This document shows, piece after piece, positions 8,334-17,198 of a stretch of DNA of 64,000 nt. The stretch is from Burkholderia sp. Ax-1724 (GTDB lineage: Bacteria; Pseudomonadota; Gammaproteobacteria; Burkholderiales; Burkholderiaceae): assembly GCF_011752995.1 (NCBI RefSeq), contig NZ_VWWL01000002.1:62001-126000 (forward strand), in the 5' to 3' direction. Position 1 is the first letter of the stretch. Each line of letters starts with the position of its first letter. Under the pieces are notes generated by a model. The model was not told the DNA's origin and did not search any database. It saw only the letters and a program-made list of their open reading frames with translations. The translations under genes were made by a program, and so were the position numbers.

Positions 8334-8361
8334 AGTAACTTCCAATTTGGAAGTTACTTCC
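8334..8361 (+). promoter_or_regulatory. Triple half-site operator facing the MFS/VOC genes
   Basis: Contains a perfect 25-bp palindrome at 8334-8358 centred on 8346. It is followed by a third half-site, giving CTTCC-N5-GGAAG-N3-CTTCC at 8339-8361, the exact reverse arrangement of the site at 8106-8128. The shared 13-mer GGAAGTTACTTCC occurs in both. It lies about 320 bases before the MFS start, so the mRNA leader is long or the promoter lies further downstream. Confidence 0.7.
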
Positions 8362-8680
8362 ACATAATCTACCCCGAGGCTTGACGAGTGAACAAGGGGT
8401 TTTGTCGCAGGCGCGCCGATCCGGAATGGAGGCGCTTGCGGCACGCCGGCTCGCTGACGCAGCGCCATGTGGCAACCGCTCTGGCAGCACGCCGGACGAT
8501 ATGAGCGTCTCGCCGCCGGATCAACCGGCCTTGCAACGCATCGCTCGCGTACCCGGGCAGTGACGACGCAGCGATCCTCAAGTGTGGGTAAACCGGCTGG
8601 GCGACACCGCCATATCGCGTTGTGATCGTGACAAGCGCATCCAGGACGTCTGCGCTTTCATTACTGGAGACAAACAAGGC

Positions 8681-10018
8681 ATGAAGACAGAGACAACACT
8701 TTCCACCGCCGCGAATCCGGCACGACGATCGCGAGCCCGCTTCGCGATTCTCGCGCTGCTCGCGATCGGCACCGTCATCAACTACCTCGATCGCACGGTG
8801 CTCGGCATCGCCGCACCGAGCCTCACGAAGGAACTTGGCCTGTCGGCCGGCGTGATGGGCATCGTGTTCTCCGCTTTCTCGTGGACCTACACGCTCTCGC
8901 AGATTCCGGCCGGCCTGCTGCTCGACCGGATCGGCGCGAAAAAGACCTATTTCCTCGCGGTCTCGGGCTGGTCGGCCTTCATCATCCTGAACGGACTCTC
9001 AGGAGGACTGATTTCGCTGATGATCTATCGCCTCGGACTCGGCGTGGCGGAATCGCCCTGCTTCTCCGCGAATAGCCGCGTGGTGGGCCACTGGTTTCCG
9101 CAGCGCGAACGCGCACGGGCAACCAGTATTTATCAGGTGGGGCAGTACATCGGCCTTGCCGTGTTCAGCCCGCTGCTGTTCTGGATCATCGAGTCATTCG
9201 GCTGGCGCGCGATGTTCGTGATCGTCGGCGCGGTCGGCCTCGCGTTCTCGGTCGTGTGGTGGCTGCGCTATCACGAGCCGCACGAGTCGCGCACGATGAA
9301 CGACGCGGAGCGCGAGTACATCGGCGCGGGCGGCGGCCTGTCGACGGCTACCGACGCACAGCGGCCGTTTTCGTGGCACGACGTCGGCCGCCTGCTGCGT
9401 CGCCGTGAAATCTGGGGTGCCGCGATCGGCCAGTTCGCCGGCAACTCGACCGTGGTGTTCTTTCTCACGTGGTTTCCGACCTATCTGGTCACCGAGCGTC
9501 ATATGGCGTGGCTCAAGATCGGCTTCTTCGCGATCCTGCCGTTCCTCGGCGCTTCGGCCGGCGTGCTGTTCGGCGGCTGGGTGTCCGATCTGCTGCTGCG
9601 CCGTACCGGCAACGTGAACCTCTCGCGCAAGCTGCCGATCATCACCGGCCTGCTGCTGTCGGCGTGCATCGTGGTCGCGCTCTATGTGCAGAGCGATACC
9701 GCCGTGATCGCGGTGCTGTCGCTCGCGTTTTTCGGTCAGGGCATGGGCGGGCTCGGCTGGTCGATCATTCCCGATATCGCACCGAAGCGCCTGATGGGAC
9801 TTACCGGCGGCATTTTCAATTTCACTGCGAACATCGCCGGCATCGTTACGCCGATCGTGATTGGCGCGATCGTCTCACTGACCGGTTCGTTCTACTGGGG
9901 GCTGATGTTTATCGGCGCGGTGGCGATACTGGGCGCGGCGTCGTACATCTTCATTCTCGGCGATATCAAGCGGATCGAATTGCCGGACGACCATAACGTA
10001 GCAAGAAAGGCAGCATGA
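8681..10018 (+). CDS. MFS transporter, organic-anion (ACS/phthalate-type) family
   Basis: A 445-residue inner-membrane carrier with about 12 helices. Helix 1 is followed by NYLDRTVLGIAAPSL, the signature of the anion:cation symporter family (hexuronate, galactonate and phthalate carriers). LLDRIGAKKT is the loop 2-3 motif and RLGLGVAESPCF lies in helix 4. The central loop is cytosolic (about 210-245). Substrate is probably a carboxylate, but which one is unknown. I use the ATG at 8681, since the upstream extension to 8582 is not hydrophobic and GGAGA precedes 8681. It is divergent from the SDR/EthD pair and cotranscribed with the VOC gene. Confidence 0.88.
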   Translation: MKTETTLSTAANPARRSRARFAILALLAIGTVINYLDRTVLGIAAPSLTKELGLSAGVMGIVFSAFSWTYTLSQIPAGLLLDRIGAKKTYFLAVSGWSAFIILNGLSGGLISLMIYRLGLGVAESPCFSANSRVVGHWFPQRERARATSIYQVGQYIGLAVFSPLLFWIIESFGWRAMFVIVGAVGLAFSVVWWLRYHEPHESRTMNDAEREYIGAGGGLSTATDAQRPFSWHDVGRLLRRREIWGAAIGQFAGNSTVVFFLTWFPTYLVTERHMAWLKIGFFAILPFLGASAGVLFGGWVSDLLLRRTGNVNLSRKLPIITGLLLSACIVVALYVQSDTAVIAVLSLAFFGQGMGGLGWSIIPDIAPKRLMGLTGGIFNFTANIAGIVTPIVIGAIVSLTGSFYWGLMFIGAVAILGAASYIFILGDIKRIELPDDHNVARKAA

Positions 10019-10111
10019 GTCATGGATGCGTCGAACGTCGAGACGCATCCTGATTGAATGCATTCGTATTCCGCTTGTTACTTATCGTTCCCATCTTCCG
10101 AGGGCCATGCA

Positions 10112-10987
10112 ATGAATCGCTTTGATTACGCGCGTGAGGACACCGGCAATCTCGTGCTGCTGGAGCATCTCAACCTCACGATACCGGACCAGCGCGCCGC
10201 GACCGCGTTCTATGTCAGCGGACTTGGACTGACGCGCGATCCCTATCTGATGACCGGCGTCACCAATATGTGGATCAACGTCGGCCGCTCGCAGATTCAT
10301 CTGCCGCACGGCGACGCGCAGCGTCTGCGCGGGCATGTCGGACTGATCGTGGGCGAACGCCAATCGCTCGTCGAACGCCTGAGAGCCGTGCAACCCCTGC
10401 TCGACGGCACGGCGTTCGGATGGACCGAGCGGGACGACCGCGTAGAGGTGAATTGTCCGTGGGGAAACCGCTATGACTGCCTCGACCCGGAGACGTATCG
10501 GCAGAACGCCGCCGGGCCGGCCATCGATCTCGGCATGGCCTATGTGCAACTCGATGTACCGGCGGGTTGCGCGCGCCCGATTGCAGCTTTTTATCGCGAG
10601 ATGTTCAACACCCCTGTCGAGCTTCTCGATGGCGGCGGGTTGCAGCAGGCGGTCATCGCGATCGGCACGCATCAGCAACTCATCTATGCCGAAACGCTCG
10701 AGGCCAACCCCGAATACGACGGTCATCATATCCAGGTCTATGTGAGCAACTTCTCCGGGCCGTACGCACGACTTGCCGAACGCGGGCTGGTCTATGGCGA
10801 GGAACCGCATCAGTATCGCTTCGCGACGCTGATCGATCCCGAGAGCGGTGCGGACTGCTTCAAGCTCGAACATGAAGTGCGTAGCCTGCATCATCCGCTT
10901 TATGCAAGACCGCTTGTGAACCGCAATCCGGATCAAGGCAACCGGAATTATCGAAAAGGCGGCGACCGGCGCAACGGCGTGTTTTAG
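10112..10987 (+). CDS. VOC-fold (glyoxalase/extradiol dioxygenase-like) protein
   Basis: A 291-residue protein with two VOC modules. The first starts VLLEHLNLTIPDQRAATAFYVSGLGL, then MWINVGRSQIHLP and GHVGLIV. The second starts IDLGMAYVQLDVPAGCARPIAAFYREMF, then QQLIYAE, HHIQVYVSNFSGPYARL and DPESGADCFKLEHEVRSLHH. His and Glu residues at the usual metal positions (for example HHIQVYV and FKLEHE) support a metalloenzyme. Extradiol dioxygenases and related isomerases are the obvious analogues, but the reaction is not known. It starts 93 bases after the MFS gene. With EthD and SDR-type proteins nearby, aromatic or polyketide-like substrate use is plausible. Confidence 0.75.
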   Translation: MNRFDYAREDTGNLVLLEHLNLTIPDQRAATAFYVSGLGLTRDPYLMTGVTNMWINVGRSQIHLPHGDAQRLRGHVGLIVGERQSLVERLRAVQPLLDGTAFGWTERDDRVEVNCPWGNRYDCLDPETYRQNAAGPAIDLGMAYVQLDVPAGCARPIAAFYREMFNTPVELLDGGGLQQAVIAIGTHQQLIYAETLEANPEYDGHHIQVYVSNFSGPYARLAERGLVYGEEPHQYRFATLIDPESGADCFKLEHEVRSLHHPLYARPLVNRNPDQGNRNYRKGGDRRNGVF

Positions 10988-11351
10988 TAAGCGCCGCTGC
11001 CGCAGTGACCAACTGCTCTTCGCAACCGTGACCGTATCCGGCACGATCGACGCAAGTTCATCCAATACCACCGGCTCGGCTCAAACAGGCTCATCCTGCA
11101 CGACATGCCGTGGCTGTCGTGCAAACCCACGGCGCCGCAAGAACGCCCTCATCGGCGCCGGCGTGTCGCCATCCTCCCCACCCTCTCGACTCCTCCCTCA
11201 CCCAGCTTGGCGCCGATTCGCCGGCGCTTCAGGCGCAGACCGCCGCCACTCGCCGAAATCACGAATTCCTCTTACAAAACATCAGCTTAAATTCGCCCCG
11301 ACGAAATTTCACGGATCCCCGACACCCGTCAAAAAGTCTTCTTGCGCGAAA
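10988..11351. other. Intergenic region
   Basis: About 360 bases after the VOC gene. Short open frames here have no recognisable content. I see no RNA gene or terminator with a T-run. The next recognisable element is the operator-like palindrome at 11352. Confidence 0.5.
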
Positions 11352-11370
11352 ACTTATATTTAGTATAATC
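11352..11370 (+). promoter_or_regulatory. Operator copy 1 upstream of the Fe-alcohol dehydrogenase
   Basis: ACTTATA-TTTAG-TATAATC, an imperfect version of the palindrome at 12636-12654. It contains TATA-N5-TATA, which fits the T-N11-A pattern of LysR-type sites, and a TATAAT that could also be a -10 box. It lies about 85 bases before the first gene of the operon. The LysR gene at 19138 is the natural candidate regulator. Confidence 0.6.
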
Positions 11371-11453
11371 GTTTTCAAGGGATGAGAAGCGCGCCGCTGG
11401 CGCGACGAAGTGCGGGTCTGCCTATCCCTATCTACATGAGGGAATGAGCGTCC

Positions 11454-12572
11454 ATGCCGATATCGTCGTCATCCATCACCCTGGTTCGTCCGCCGGTCAT
11501 CGAGTTCGGGCCGGGCTCCGTCTCGAAGGTCGGGACATGGAACGGTAGCCGTTTCAAGCGCATCCTCGTCGTCGCCGACGCCTTCAATGCCCAGCGCGTC
11601 GACGTGCTCGGTCTGAGCGGCGCGGTCACGGTTTTTGCGGATGTCCGCCCCGAGCCCGATGTCGTCAATCTGGAAGCGCTGCTGGCCGTCGCGGAAGAGG
11701 TGCGGCCGGACCTGGTGGTCGGCTTCGGCGGCGGCAGCGCCATGGACCTCGCCAAGCTCGCCGCGGTTTTGCCGGGCAGCGGTCAAGGCATCGCCGACGT
11801 AGTGGGTGTCGAGCGGGTTCCGGGCAAGCGCGCCGCGCTCGTTCAGGTGCCGACCACCGCCGGGACCGGTAGCGAGACGGGAACGCGTTCGCTGGTGACG
11901 GACCCGCTCACGCAGAACAAGCTGGCCGTGCAAAGCAACCACATGCTGGCCGACCTCGCGGTCATCGATCCCGCCTTGACCCTGACCCTTCCCCCGCAAG
12001 TGACGGCAGTGACCGGCGTCGACGCCATGGCGCATTGCGTCGAGGCATTCACGAGCCGGCGCGCGCACGTCACCATCGACATGTATGCGCTCGAAGGCGT
12101 GCGGCTCGTCGGGCGCTATCTCAAGCGGGCGGTGGCAGACGGCGCCGACATGGAGGCACGTTGCGGCCTGTCGCTGGCGTCGCTTTACGGCGGCTACTGT
12201 CTCGGTCCGGTCAATACGACTGCCGGGCACGCTGTCGCCTATCCGCTGGGGACGCGTTATCACGTCGCTCACGGCGCGGCGAACGCGCTGATCTTCCCGC
12301 ACACGCTGGCCTTCAATGCCGACGCGGCGCCCGAAAAAACGGCCGCGGTCCTTGCCGCGCTAAACGCGCCGGAACGCGCCTCGGTCTTCGAGGCCGCCTA
12401 TGAATTCTGCGTGGAACTCGGCTGCGAGATGAAGCTTTCGGGCTTCGCCGTGCCGCGCGACGATCTGCCCGCCATGGCGGAAGAAGCACACGCCATCCGG
12501 CGTCTGCTCGACAACAATCCACGCGACATCTCGCGTGACGACATCCTCGCCATCTACGAGGCGGCTTACTGA
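11454..12572 (+). CDS. Iron-containing alcohol dehydrogenase (maleylacetate-reductase-like)
   Basis: A 372-residue group III alcohol dehydrogenase. The nucleotide-binding motif GGGSAMD is at 92-98 and PTTAGTGSE at 133-141. Metal ligands appear intact as Asp190, His194, His259 and His273. Family members reduce aldehydes or keto acids such as maleylacetate or succinic semialdehyde with NAD(P)H. It is the first gene of an operon with an HpcH/HpaI aldolase and a LeuCD-type hydro-lyase. A natural job would be reduction of the aldehyde released by the aldolase; that is inference. GAGGGA precedes the ATG at 11454. Confidence 0.88.
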   Translation: MPISSSSITLVRPPVIEFGPGSVSKVGTWNGSRFKRILVVADAFNAQRVDVLGLSGAVTVFADVRPEPDVVNLEALLAVAEEVRPDLVVGFGGGSAMDLAKLAAVLPGSGQGIADVVGVERVPGKRAALVQVPTTAGTGSETGTRSLVTDPLTQNKLAVQSNHMLADLAVIDPALTLTLPPQVTAVTGVDAMAHCVEAFTSRRAHVTIDMYALEGVRLVGRYLKRAVADGADMEARCGLSLASLYGGYCLGPVNTTAGHAVAYPLGTRYHVAHGAANALIFPHTLAFNADAAPEKTAAVLAALNAPERASVFEAAYEFCVELGCEMKLSGFAVPRDDLPAMAEEAHAIRRLLDNNPRDISRDDILAIYEAAY

Positions 12573-12635
12573 CCAGGCTTGCTGAGCATTGCGCCACTGC
12601 GGCAAAACGCGGGGGCATATCGGCCATTTTTTAAT

Positions 12636-12654
12636 ACTTATACTAAATATAAGT
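12636..12654 (+). promoter_or_regulatory. Operator copy 2 upstream of the aldolase gene
   Basis: Perfect 7-bp arms ACTTATA-CTAAA-TATAAGT. It is the reverse complement arrangement of the site at 11352-11370 (TTTAG centre versus CTAAA centre). It lies between the alcohol dehydrogenase stop and the aldolase GTG start, 28 bases upstream of the latter. This suggests a second, co-regulated promoter inside the operon. Confidence 0.65.
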
Positions 12655-12681
12655 AAAATATCCGTTGGAGGCGACGAAGCC

Positions 12682-13455
12682 GTGACGAGAACGACAGAAA
12701 AGAAACCATCCTTTATTGGCGAAATGCGCGCCGGCCGCCAGCAGATCGGCCTGCGCTCGCAGCTGTGCAGCCCGATCGCCGCCGAGGCGCTCGGCTTCAG
12801 CGGTTGCGACTACGTCTATATCGACATGGAGCATTCCCCCAACGATCTGATGTCGGTGCTGCAGCAGGCACAGGCCCTTGCGGGCACGCCAGCGCATGTC
12901 CTCGTGCGGCTTCCCAAGCTGGATTCGCTGCTGATCCAGCAGCTGCTCGATTTCGGCATCGAAAACATCGTCGTGCCGATGGTGGAGACCGTCGAGGAAG
13001 CGCAAATGGCCGTCGCGGCAACGCGCTATCCGCCGCATGGCGTGCGTAGCGTCGCCAAGGTCCATCGCGGCAACCACTACGCGGGCGGCAGCGATTATTT
13101 CGATGAAATCGATGCGCGCGTCTGCCTGATCGTCATGATCGAGACGCGGGCGGCCTTGGGCCGTATCGAAGAGATCGCAGCCGTGGACGGCGTGCACGGC
13201 GTGCTGATCGGCCCGGCCGATCTCGCCGCCGATCTCGGCCATGCGCGCGCATCCGGCCATGCCGATGTCATCGCGGCTATCACCGGCGCAATTCCGAAGA
13301 TTCGCGCCGCCGGTGCGTTCGCTGGCATGTCCGCGGGCGACGGCGCCACCGGCCGGAAATGGCTGGCGGCCGGCTGCCAGTTCGTCTCGGTCGCGGGCGA
13401 TATCCAGATGCTCGCCAGCCAGGCGCGGGCGATGGTCGAAGAGGCGTCGGCATGA
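12682..13455 (+). CDS. HpcH/HpaI-type aldolase
   Basis: A 257-residue class II pyruvate aldolase-fold protein. CDYVYIDMEHSPND carries the Asp and catalytic His. VRLPKLDSLLIQQLLDFGIENIVVPMVET is the family signature. The metal Glu is in IVMIETRAAL and the Asp in GVLIGPADLAADLG. Such enzymes cleave 4-hydroxy-2-oxo acids to pyruvate and an aldehyde. I choose the GTG at 12682, which has GGAG 11 bases upstream. The ATG at 12589 would translate through the palindromic operator at 12636-12654. The stop overlaps the next gene's ATG (ATGA). Confidence 0.87.
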   Translation: MTRTTEKKPSFIGEMRAGRQQIGLRSQLCSPIAAEALGFSGCDYVYIDMEHSPNDLMSVLQQAQALAGTPAHVLVRLPKLDSLLIQQLLDFGIENIVVPMVETVEEAQMAVAATRYPPHGVRSVAKVHRGNHYAGGSDYFDEIDARVCLIVMIETRAALGRIEEIAAVDGVHGVLIGPADLAADLGHARASGHADVIAAITGAIPKIRAAGAFAGMSAGDGATGRKWLAAGCQFVSVAGDIQMLASQARAMVEEASA

Positions 13456-14903
13456 AAGGCGCCCCCTCGCATCCGGCCGCGCCCCTGACCCTGTTCGAGA
13501 AGCTCTGGAACAGTCATGTGGTGGTCGTCTCGCCGCACGGCGAGGACCTGCTCTACGTCGATTTCAACATGATCAACGAGGGCGGCGCGTTCCTCGCGTT
13601 CGACCAGCTCCGGCTGGAAGGACGCAAGGCACGCCGGCCGACGCAGCAGATGGCCGTCACCGACCACTATCTGCCGACCATCAACCGGGCGGCCGGAACG
13701 GCCGGCATCGCCAATCCGGAAATCCGCCGCGTCGTCGAAATGCAGGCGGAAAACGCCCGAGACTTCGCCTTGCCGCATATCGACATGCATCACCGCATGC
13801 AGGGCATCATCCACGTGATCGCGCCGGAACTCGGCATCGCCCAGCCCGGCATGATGATTACCTGCAACGATTCCCACACGGCGACCAACGGCGCCTTCGG
13901 CCTGCTGGCATCGCCGATCGGCGCGTCGAACCAGTTGCGGCACGTCATCGCCACCCAGACGGTGTGGATGAGCCGCCCGAAGCCGATGCGCATCGTGATC
14001 GACGGCGAACTGCCGGACGGCGTGACGCCGAAGGACATCATTCTCAGCATCATTGCGCGCATCGGTGTGGGCGGCGCGGTCGGCCATGCCATCGAATATG
14101 CCGGCTCGACGATCCGCGCGATGTCGATGGAAGGCCGCATGACGATCTGCAACATGTCGGTCGAGGCTGGCGCCAAGATCGGACTGATCGCGCCCGACGA
14201 CACCACCTTCGCCTATCTCGCAGGCCGCCCCAAGAGCCCGCAGGGTGACGCCTGGGACAAGGCGCTGGCGCACTGGCGCACGCTGCACAGCGACGAAGGC
14301 GCCGTCTTCGCCCGCGAACTGCACATCGACGTCTCGACGCTCGCACCGATGGTCAGCTGGGGAACGAGCCCGGAAGACTGTGCACCGATCGACGGGACCG
14401 TGCCCGATCCGGCGGCCATCGCCGATGCCGACCGCCGCCGCCATGTCGAGCGCGCGCTCGAATATCTCGGTCTCGCGCCGCTGACGCCGCTACAGCAGAT
14501 CCGCATCGATCGCGTTTTCATCGGCTCCTGCACCAACAGCCGCATCGAGGACCTGCGCAGCGCCGCCGCGGTTCTGAAGGGCCGCCGCTGCGTCGTTCCC
14601 GGCATGGTTTCGCCCGGCTCGTCGTCGGTCAAGCGCCAGGCCGAAGCCGAGGGGCTCGACCTCATTTTCAAGGCCGCCGGCCTGGAGTGGCGCGATTCCG
14701 GCTGCTCCATGTGCAACGGCTCCAACGGCGAACTGGTCGCGCCCGGCGAACGCTCGGCCTCGACCACCAACCGCAATTTCGAAGGCCGCCAGGGCCGCGA
14801 TTCCCGAACCCATATCATGAGCCCCGCGATGGTTGCCGCCGCCGCCGTCGCCGGGCACCTGGCCGATGTCCGCAGCATGGCCGTCAAGGAGATAGCGTCA
14901 TGA
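13452..14903 (+). CDS. Aconitase-family hydro-lyase large subunit (LeuC-like)
   Basis: A 483-residue protein homologous to 3-isopropylmalate dehydratase LeuC. Iron-sulfur ligands are in GSCTNSR and GCSMCNGSN near the C-terminus. Other family segments are DSHTATNGAFG, ATQTVW, IEYAGSTIRAMSMEGRMTICNMSVEAGAKIG and DDTTFAYLAGRP. The N-terminal segment that is HEVTSPQAFEGLRL in LeuC here reads NEGGAFLAFDQLRL, so an otherwise conserved His is missing. That points to a different substrate, for example a maleate, citraconate or dimethylmaleate type acid. It overlaps the aldolase by 4 bases and the small subunit by 4 bases. Confidence 0.85.
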   Translation: MKGAPSHPAAPLTLFEKLWNSHVVVVSPHGEDLLYVDFNMINEGGAFLAFDQLRLEGRKARRPTQQMAVTDHYLPTINRAAGTAGIANPEIRRVVEMQAENARDFALPHIDMHHRMQGIIHVIAPELGIAQPGMMITCNDSHTATNGAFGLLASPIGASNQLRHVIATQTVWMSRPKPMRIVIDGELPDGVTPKDIILSIIARIGVGGAVGHAIEYAGSTIRAMSMEGRMTICNMSVEAGAKIGLIAPDDTTFAYLAGRPKSPQGDAWDKALAHWRTLHSDEGAVFARELHIDVSTLAPMVSWGTSPEDCAPIDGTVPDPAAIADADRRRHVERALEYLGLAPLTPLQQIRIDRVFIGSCTNSRIEDLRSAAAVLKGRRCVVPGMVSPGSSSVKRQAEAEGLDLIFKAAGLEWRDSGCSMCNGSNGELVAPGERSASTTNRNFEGRQGRDSRTHIMSPAMVAAAAVAGHLADVRSMAVKEIAS

Positions 14904-15523
14904 AGCCGTTCGTGACATTGACCGCAATCGCGGCGCCCGTGGAGATCGCCAAGATCGACACCGGCATGATCCTGCCGGGACGCTACATGCGCCGGCATCG
15001 CCGCCCCGGTCACGACTACAGTGAAGCCTTCCTGCACGATCTTCGCTTCGACGAAAAAGAGCAGCCGCGGGCCGACTTTTCGCTCAACCAGCCCGCCTAT
15101 CAGCACTGCGAGATTCTCGTCACGGACGCCGATTTCGGCTGCGGCTCGTCGCGCGAGGGCGCCGCTTACGCGGTGCTCGATTTCGGCCTGCGCGCGCTCA
15201 TCGGACCGAGCTTCGGCGATATCTTCTACGCAAACTGTCTGCAGAACGGCGTGCTGCCGATCGTGCTGCCCTACCCGGCGATCCATGCCCTGTGGCGGCA
15301 ACTGCGCGCGACGCCGGGCGCGACGATCACCATCGACCTGCCCGCGCAATCGGTCATCGCGCCGGACGGATCGACGTTCGATTTCGAGATCAACGCCCTG
15401 CGCAAGCAGCGGCTGATCGACGGCGTCGACGATATCGACGTCACCCTCGGCCATATCGAGGCCATCAGAGCCTTCGAGGAGGCACGCCAGGCCGATATGC
15501 CATGGCTGCCGACATCCGGGTGA
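14900..15523 (+). CDS. Aconitase-family hydro-lyase small subunit (LeuD-like)
   Basis: A 207-residue LeuD-type swivelling domain. IAKIDTGMILPGRYM replaces the usual NVDTDxIIP segment. ILVTDADFGCGSSREGAAYAVLDFGLRALIGPSFGDIFYANCLQNGVLPI is the core, with substrate-binding GCGSSRE. It should pair with the LeuC-like subunit to hydrate or isomerise an unsaturated dicarboxylate. The start is coupled by ATGA overlap. About 86 bases separate it from the ABC genes. Confidence 0.86.
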   Translation: MKPFVTLTAIAAPVEIAKIDTGMILPGRYMRRHRRPGHDYSEAFLHDLRFDEKEQPRADFSLNQPAYQHCEILVTDADFGCGSSREGAAYAVLDFGLRALIGPSFGDIFYANCLQNGVLPIVLPYPAIHALWRQLRATPGATITIDLPAQSVIAPDGSTFDFEINALRKQRLIDGVDDIDVTLGHIEAIRAFEEARQADMPWLPTSG

Positions 15524-15609
15524 CACCGGGCGTATCGCTCATATTCAATATCAGTCCCGCGACGACGTAACACGGTCGTCTCCGGGACGAAGAGAAGGAG
15601 GAGATTCCT

Positions 15610-16452
15610 TTGCTTACCAATCTTGACAATTCCGCTTCCGCGTCGACGCATCCCGCCATCGTGCGGCTGAACGACGTCAGCCAGGTTTTTCCGTCGCGCG
15701 GCGGTGCCCCTGCCGTCCACGCGATGGGTCCGATCACGCTCGATCTGCGCCAGGGCGAATTCTTCTCGATCGTCGGCCCGTCCGGCTGCGGCAAGTCCAC
15801 GTTTCTGGAAGTGCTGGCTGGCCTCGCGACACCGACGGGCGGCGAAGTGCTGATGGACGGCAAGCGGGTCCAGGGCAGCATTCCCGACGGCGTGGGCGTG
15901 GTCTTCCAGGAAGACGCGAGCTTCCCCTGGCTGACGGTCTGGAAGAACATCACCTTCGGCCTGAAGCGCAACGGCGTCGATCCGAAGATCGCAGCGGAAC
16001 GCGCCGAGCGGGCGCTGGCGCTGACCGGTCTCACCGCATTCCGCGATTCCTATCCGGCGCAGCTGTCCGGCGGCATGCGCCAGCGCGTCTGCATCGCGCG
16101 CACGCTGGTGATGGAGCCGCGCCTCATTCTCCTCGACGAACCCTTCGCCGCCCTCGACCAGCAGACGCGATTGCTGATGGGCGACGAGGTCCTCAACCTG
16201 TGGCGGGCGACCGGGGCGACCGTCGTCCTCATCACCCATGCGCTCGACGAGGCGGCCATGCTGTCCGACCGCGTCGGCGTGATGTCGGCGCGGCCCGGCC
16301 GGTTTATCGAAATCATCGAAACGGGCTGGAGCCGCGAGCGCGACAGCCGGATCGCCTCGTCGGACAAGTTCGGCACCTTGACGGCACATCTCTGGTCGTT
16401 GCTGCGCGAGGAATCGATCCGCGCCAGCCAGTATGCGAAGGCGAAATCATGA
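15610..16452 (+). CDS. ABC importer ATPase, NitT/TauT type
   Basis: A 280-residue ATPase of the nitrate/sulfonate/taurine family. Walker A is GPSGCGKST (about 57-65), the signature LSGGMRQRV (about 151-159) and Walker B LILLDEPF (about 171-178), then the TH switch. It drives import together with the two permeases and binding protein that follow. The only sensible start is TTG at 15610, which sits 6-7 bases after a strong GGAGGAG; a rare start codon may lower its yield. Overlaps the next gene by 4 bases. Confidence 0.9.
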   Translation: MLTNLDNSASASTHPAIVRLNDVSQVFPSRGGAPAVHAMGPITLDLRQGEFFSIVGPSGCGKSTFLEVLAGLATPTGGEVLMDGKRVQGSIPDGVGVVFQEDASFPWLTVWKNITFGLKRNGVDPKIAAERAERALALTGLTAFRDSYPAQLSGGMRQRVCIARTLVMEPRLILLDEPFAALDQQTRLLMGDEVLNLWRATGATVVLITHALDEAAMLSDRVGVMSARPGRFIEIIETGWSRERDSRIASSDKFGTLTAHLWSLLREESIRASQYAKAKS

Positions 16453-17198
16453 CACTCGGACGCATCAGACTACTTGTCGTCGTGCTGTGCGTCATCGCGC
16501 TCGAGATCGTCTGCCGTACGGGCCTGATCGACAGCTATACGCTCATTCCACCGAGCAAGATGGCGGTGGCGCTGTTTCACCTGCTGCGCGACGGCAGCCT
16601 GACCGCGGAGATCGTCGCGACCTTGGGCGCCGTTCTCATCGCCATCGTCGGCGCGGTGATCTTCGGCATTCTCGGGGCGGTGATCCTGCATGCCCTGCCC
16701 CGCCTGCGGCGCGCGATCGACCCGGTTCTGTCGATCTACTATTCGATCCCGATGTTCGTGTTCTATCCGTTGTTCATCGCCCTCTTCGGCCTGACGGATA
16801 CGCCGAAAGTGCTGCTGGGCTTCCTGCTTGCCGTCGTTACCATGATCGCCAGCACGCTCAACGGGCTCGACCGCGTTCCCAAGGTGATGCGCAAGACGGC
16901 CAGGGTGTTTCGCCTGAGCAAATGGAGCACGGTGCGCGAGGTCATTCTTCCCTCGGCCGCCCCGCACATATTCAACGGCGTCAAGCTGGCGATCGCGCAG
17001 GCGTTCGTCGGCGTGCTCGGCGCCGAATTCATCCTGTCGACTGGCGGCCTCGGCTACCAGATCTTTTACGCGTTCCACGACTTCGACAACAACAAGATGT
17101 ACGCGATCGTTCTGCTGGTGCTGATCATCGTGTCGATCGTCAATACGATCCTTCTTGGCTGGGAACGTCGCTTGCGCCAACGCAGAGGGCTCGCATGA
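16449..17198 (+). CDS. ABC importer permease 1
   Basis: A 249-residue inner-membrane protein of the TauC/SsuC family. It has about six helices and the ATPase-contact EAA-type loop around DRVPKVMRKTARVFRLSKWSTVREVILPSAAP. It overlaps the ATPase gene (ATGA) and the next permease (ATGA). Substrate is unknown; gene order suggests it imports the acid handled by the upstream hydro-lyase and aldolase. Confidence 0.9.
   Translation: MTLGRIRLLVVVLCVIALEIVCRTGLIDSYTLIPPSKMAVALFHLLRDGSLTAEIVATLGAVLIAIVGAVIFGILGAVILHALPRLRRAIDPVLSIYYSIPMFVFYPLFIALFGLTDTPKVLLGFLLAVVTMIASTLNGLDRVPKVMRKTARVFRLSKWSTVREVILPSAAPHIFNGVKLAIAQAFVGVLGAEFILSTGGLGYQIFYAFHDFDNNKMYAIVLLVLIIVSIVNTILLGWERRLRQRRGLA

Noticed and set aside
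12589..12681. ATG start for the aldolase at 12589
   Set aside because: It would translate through the 19-bp operator palindrome and adds a segment absent from the family. The GTG at 12682 has a ribosome site.
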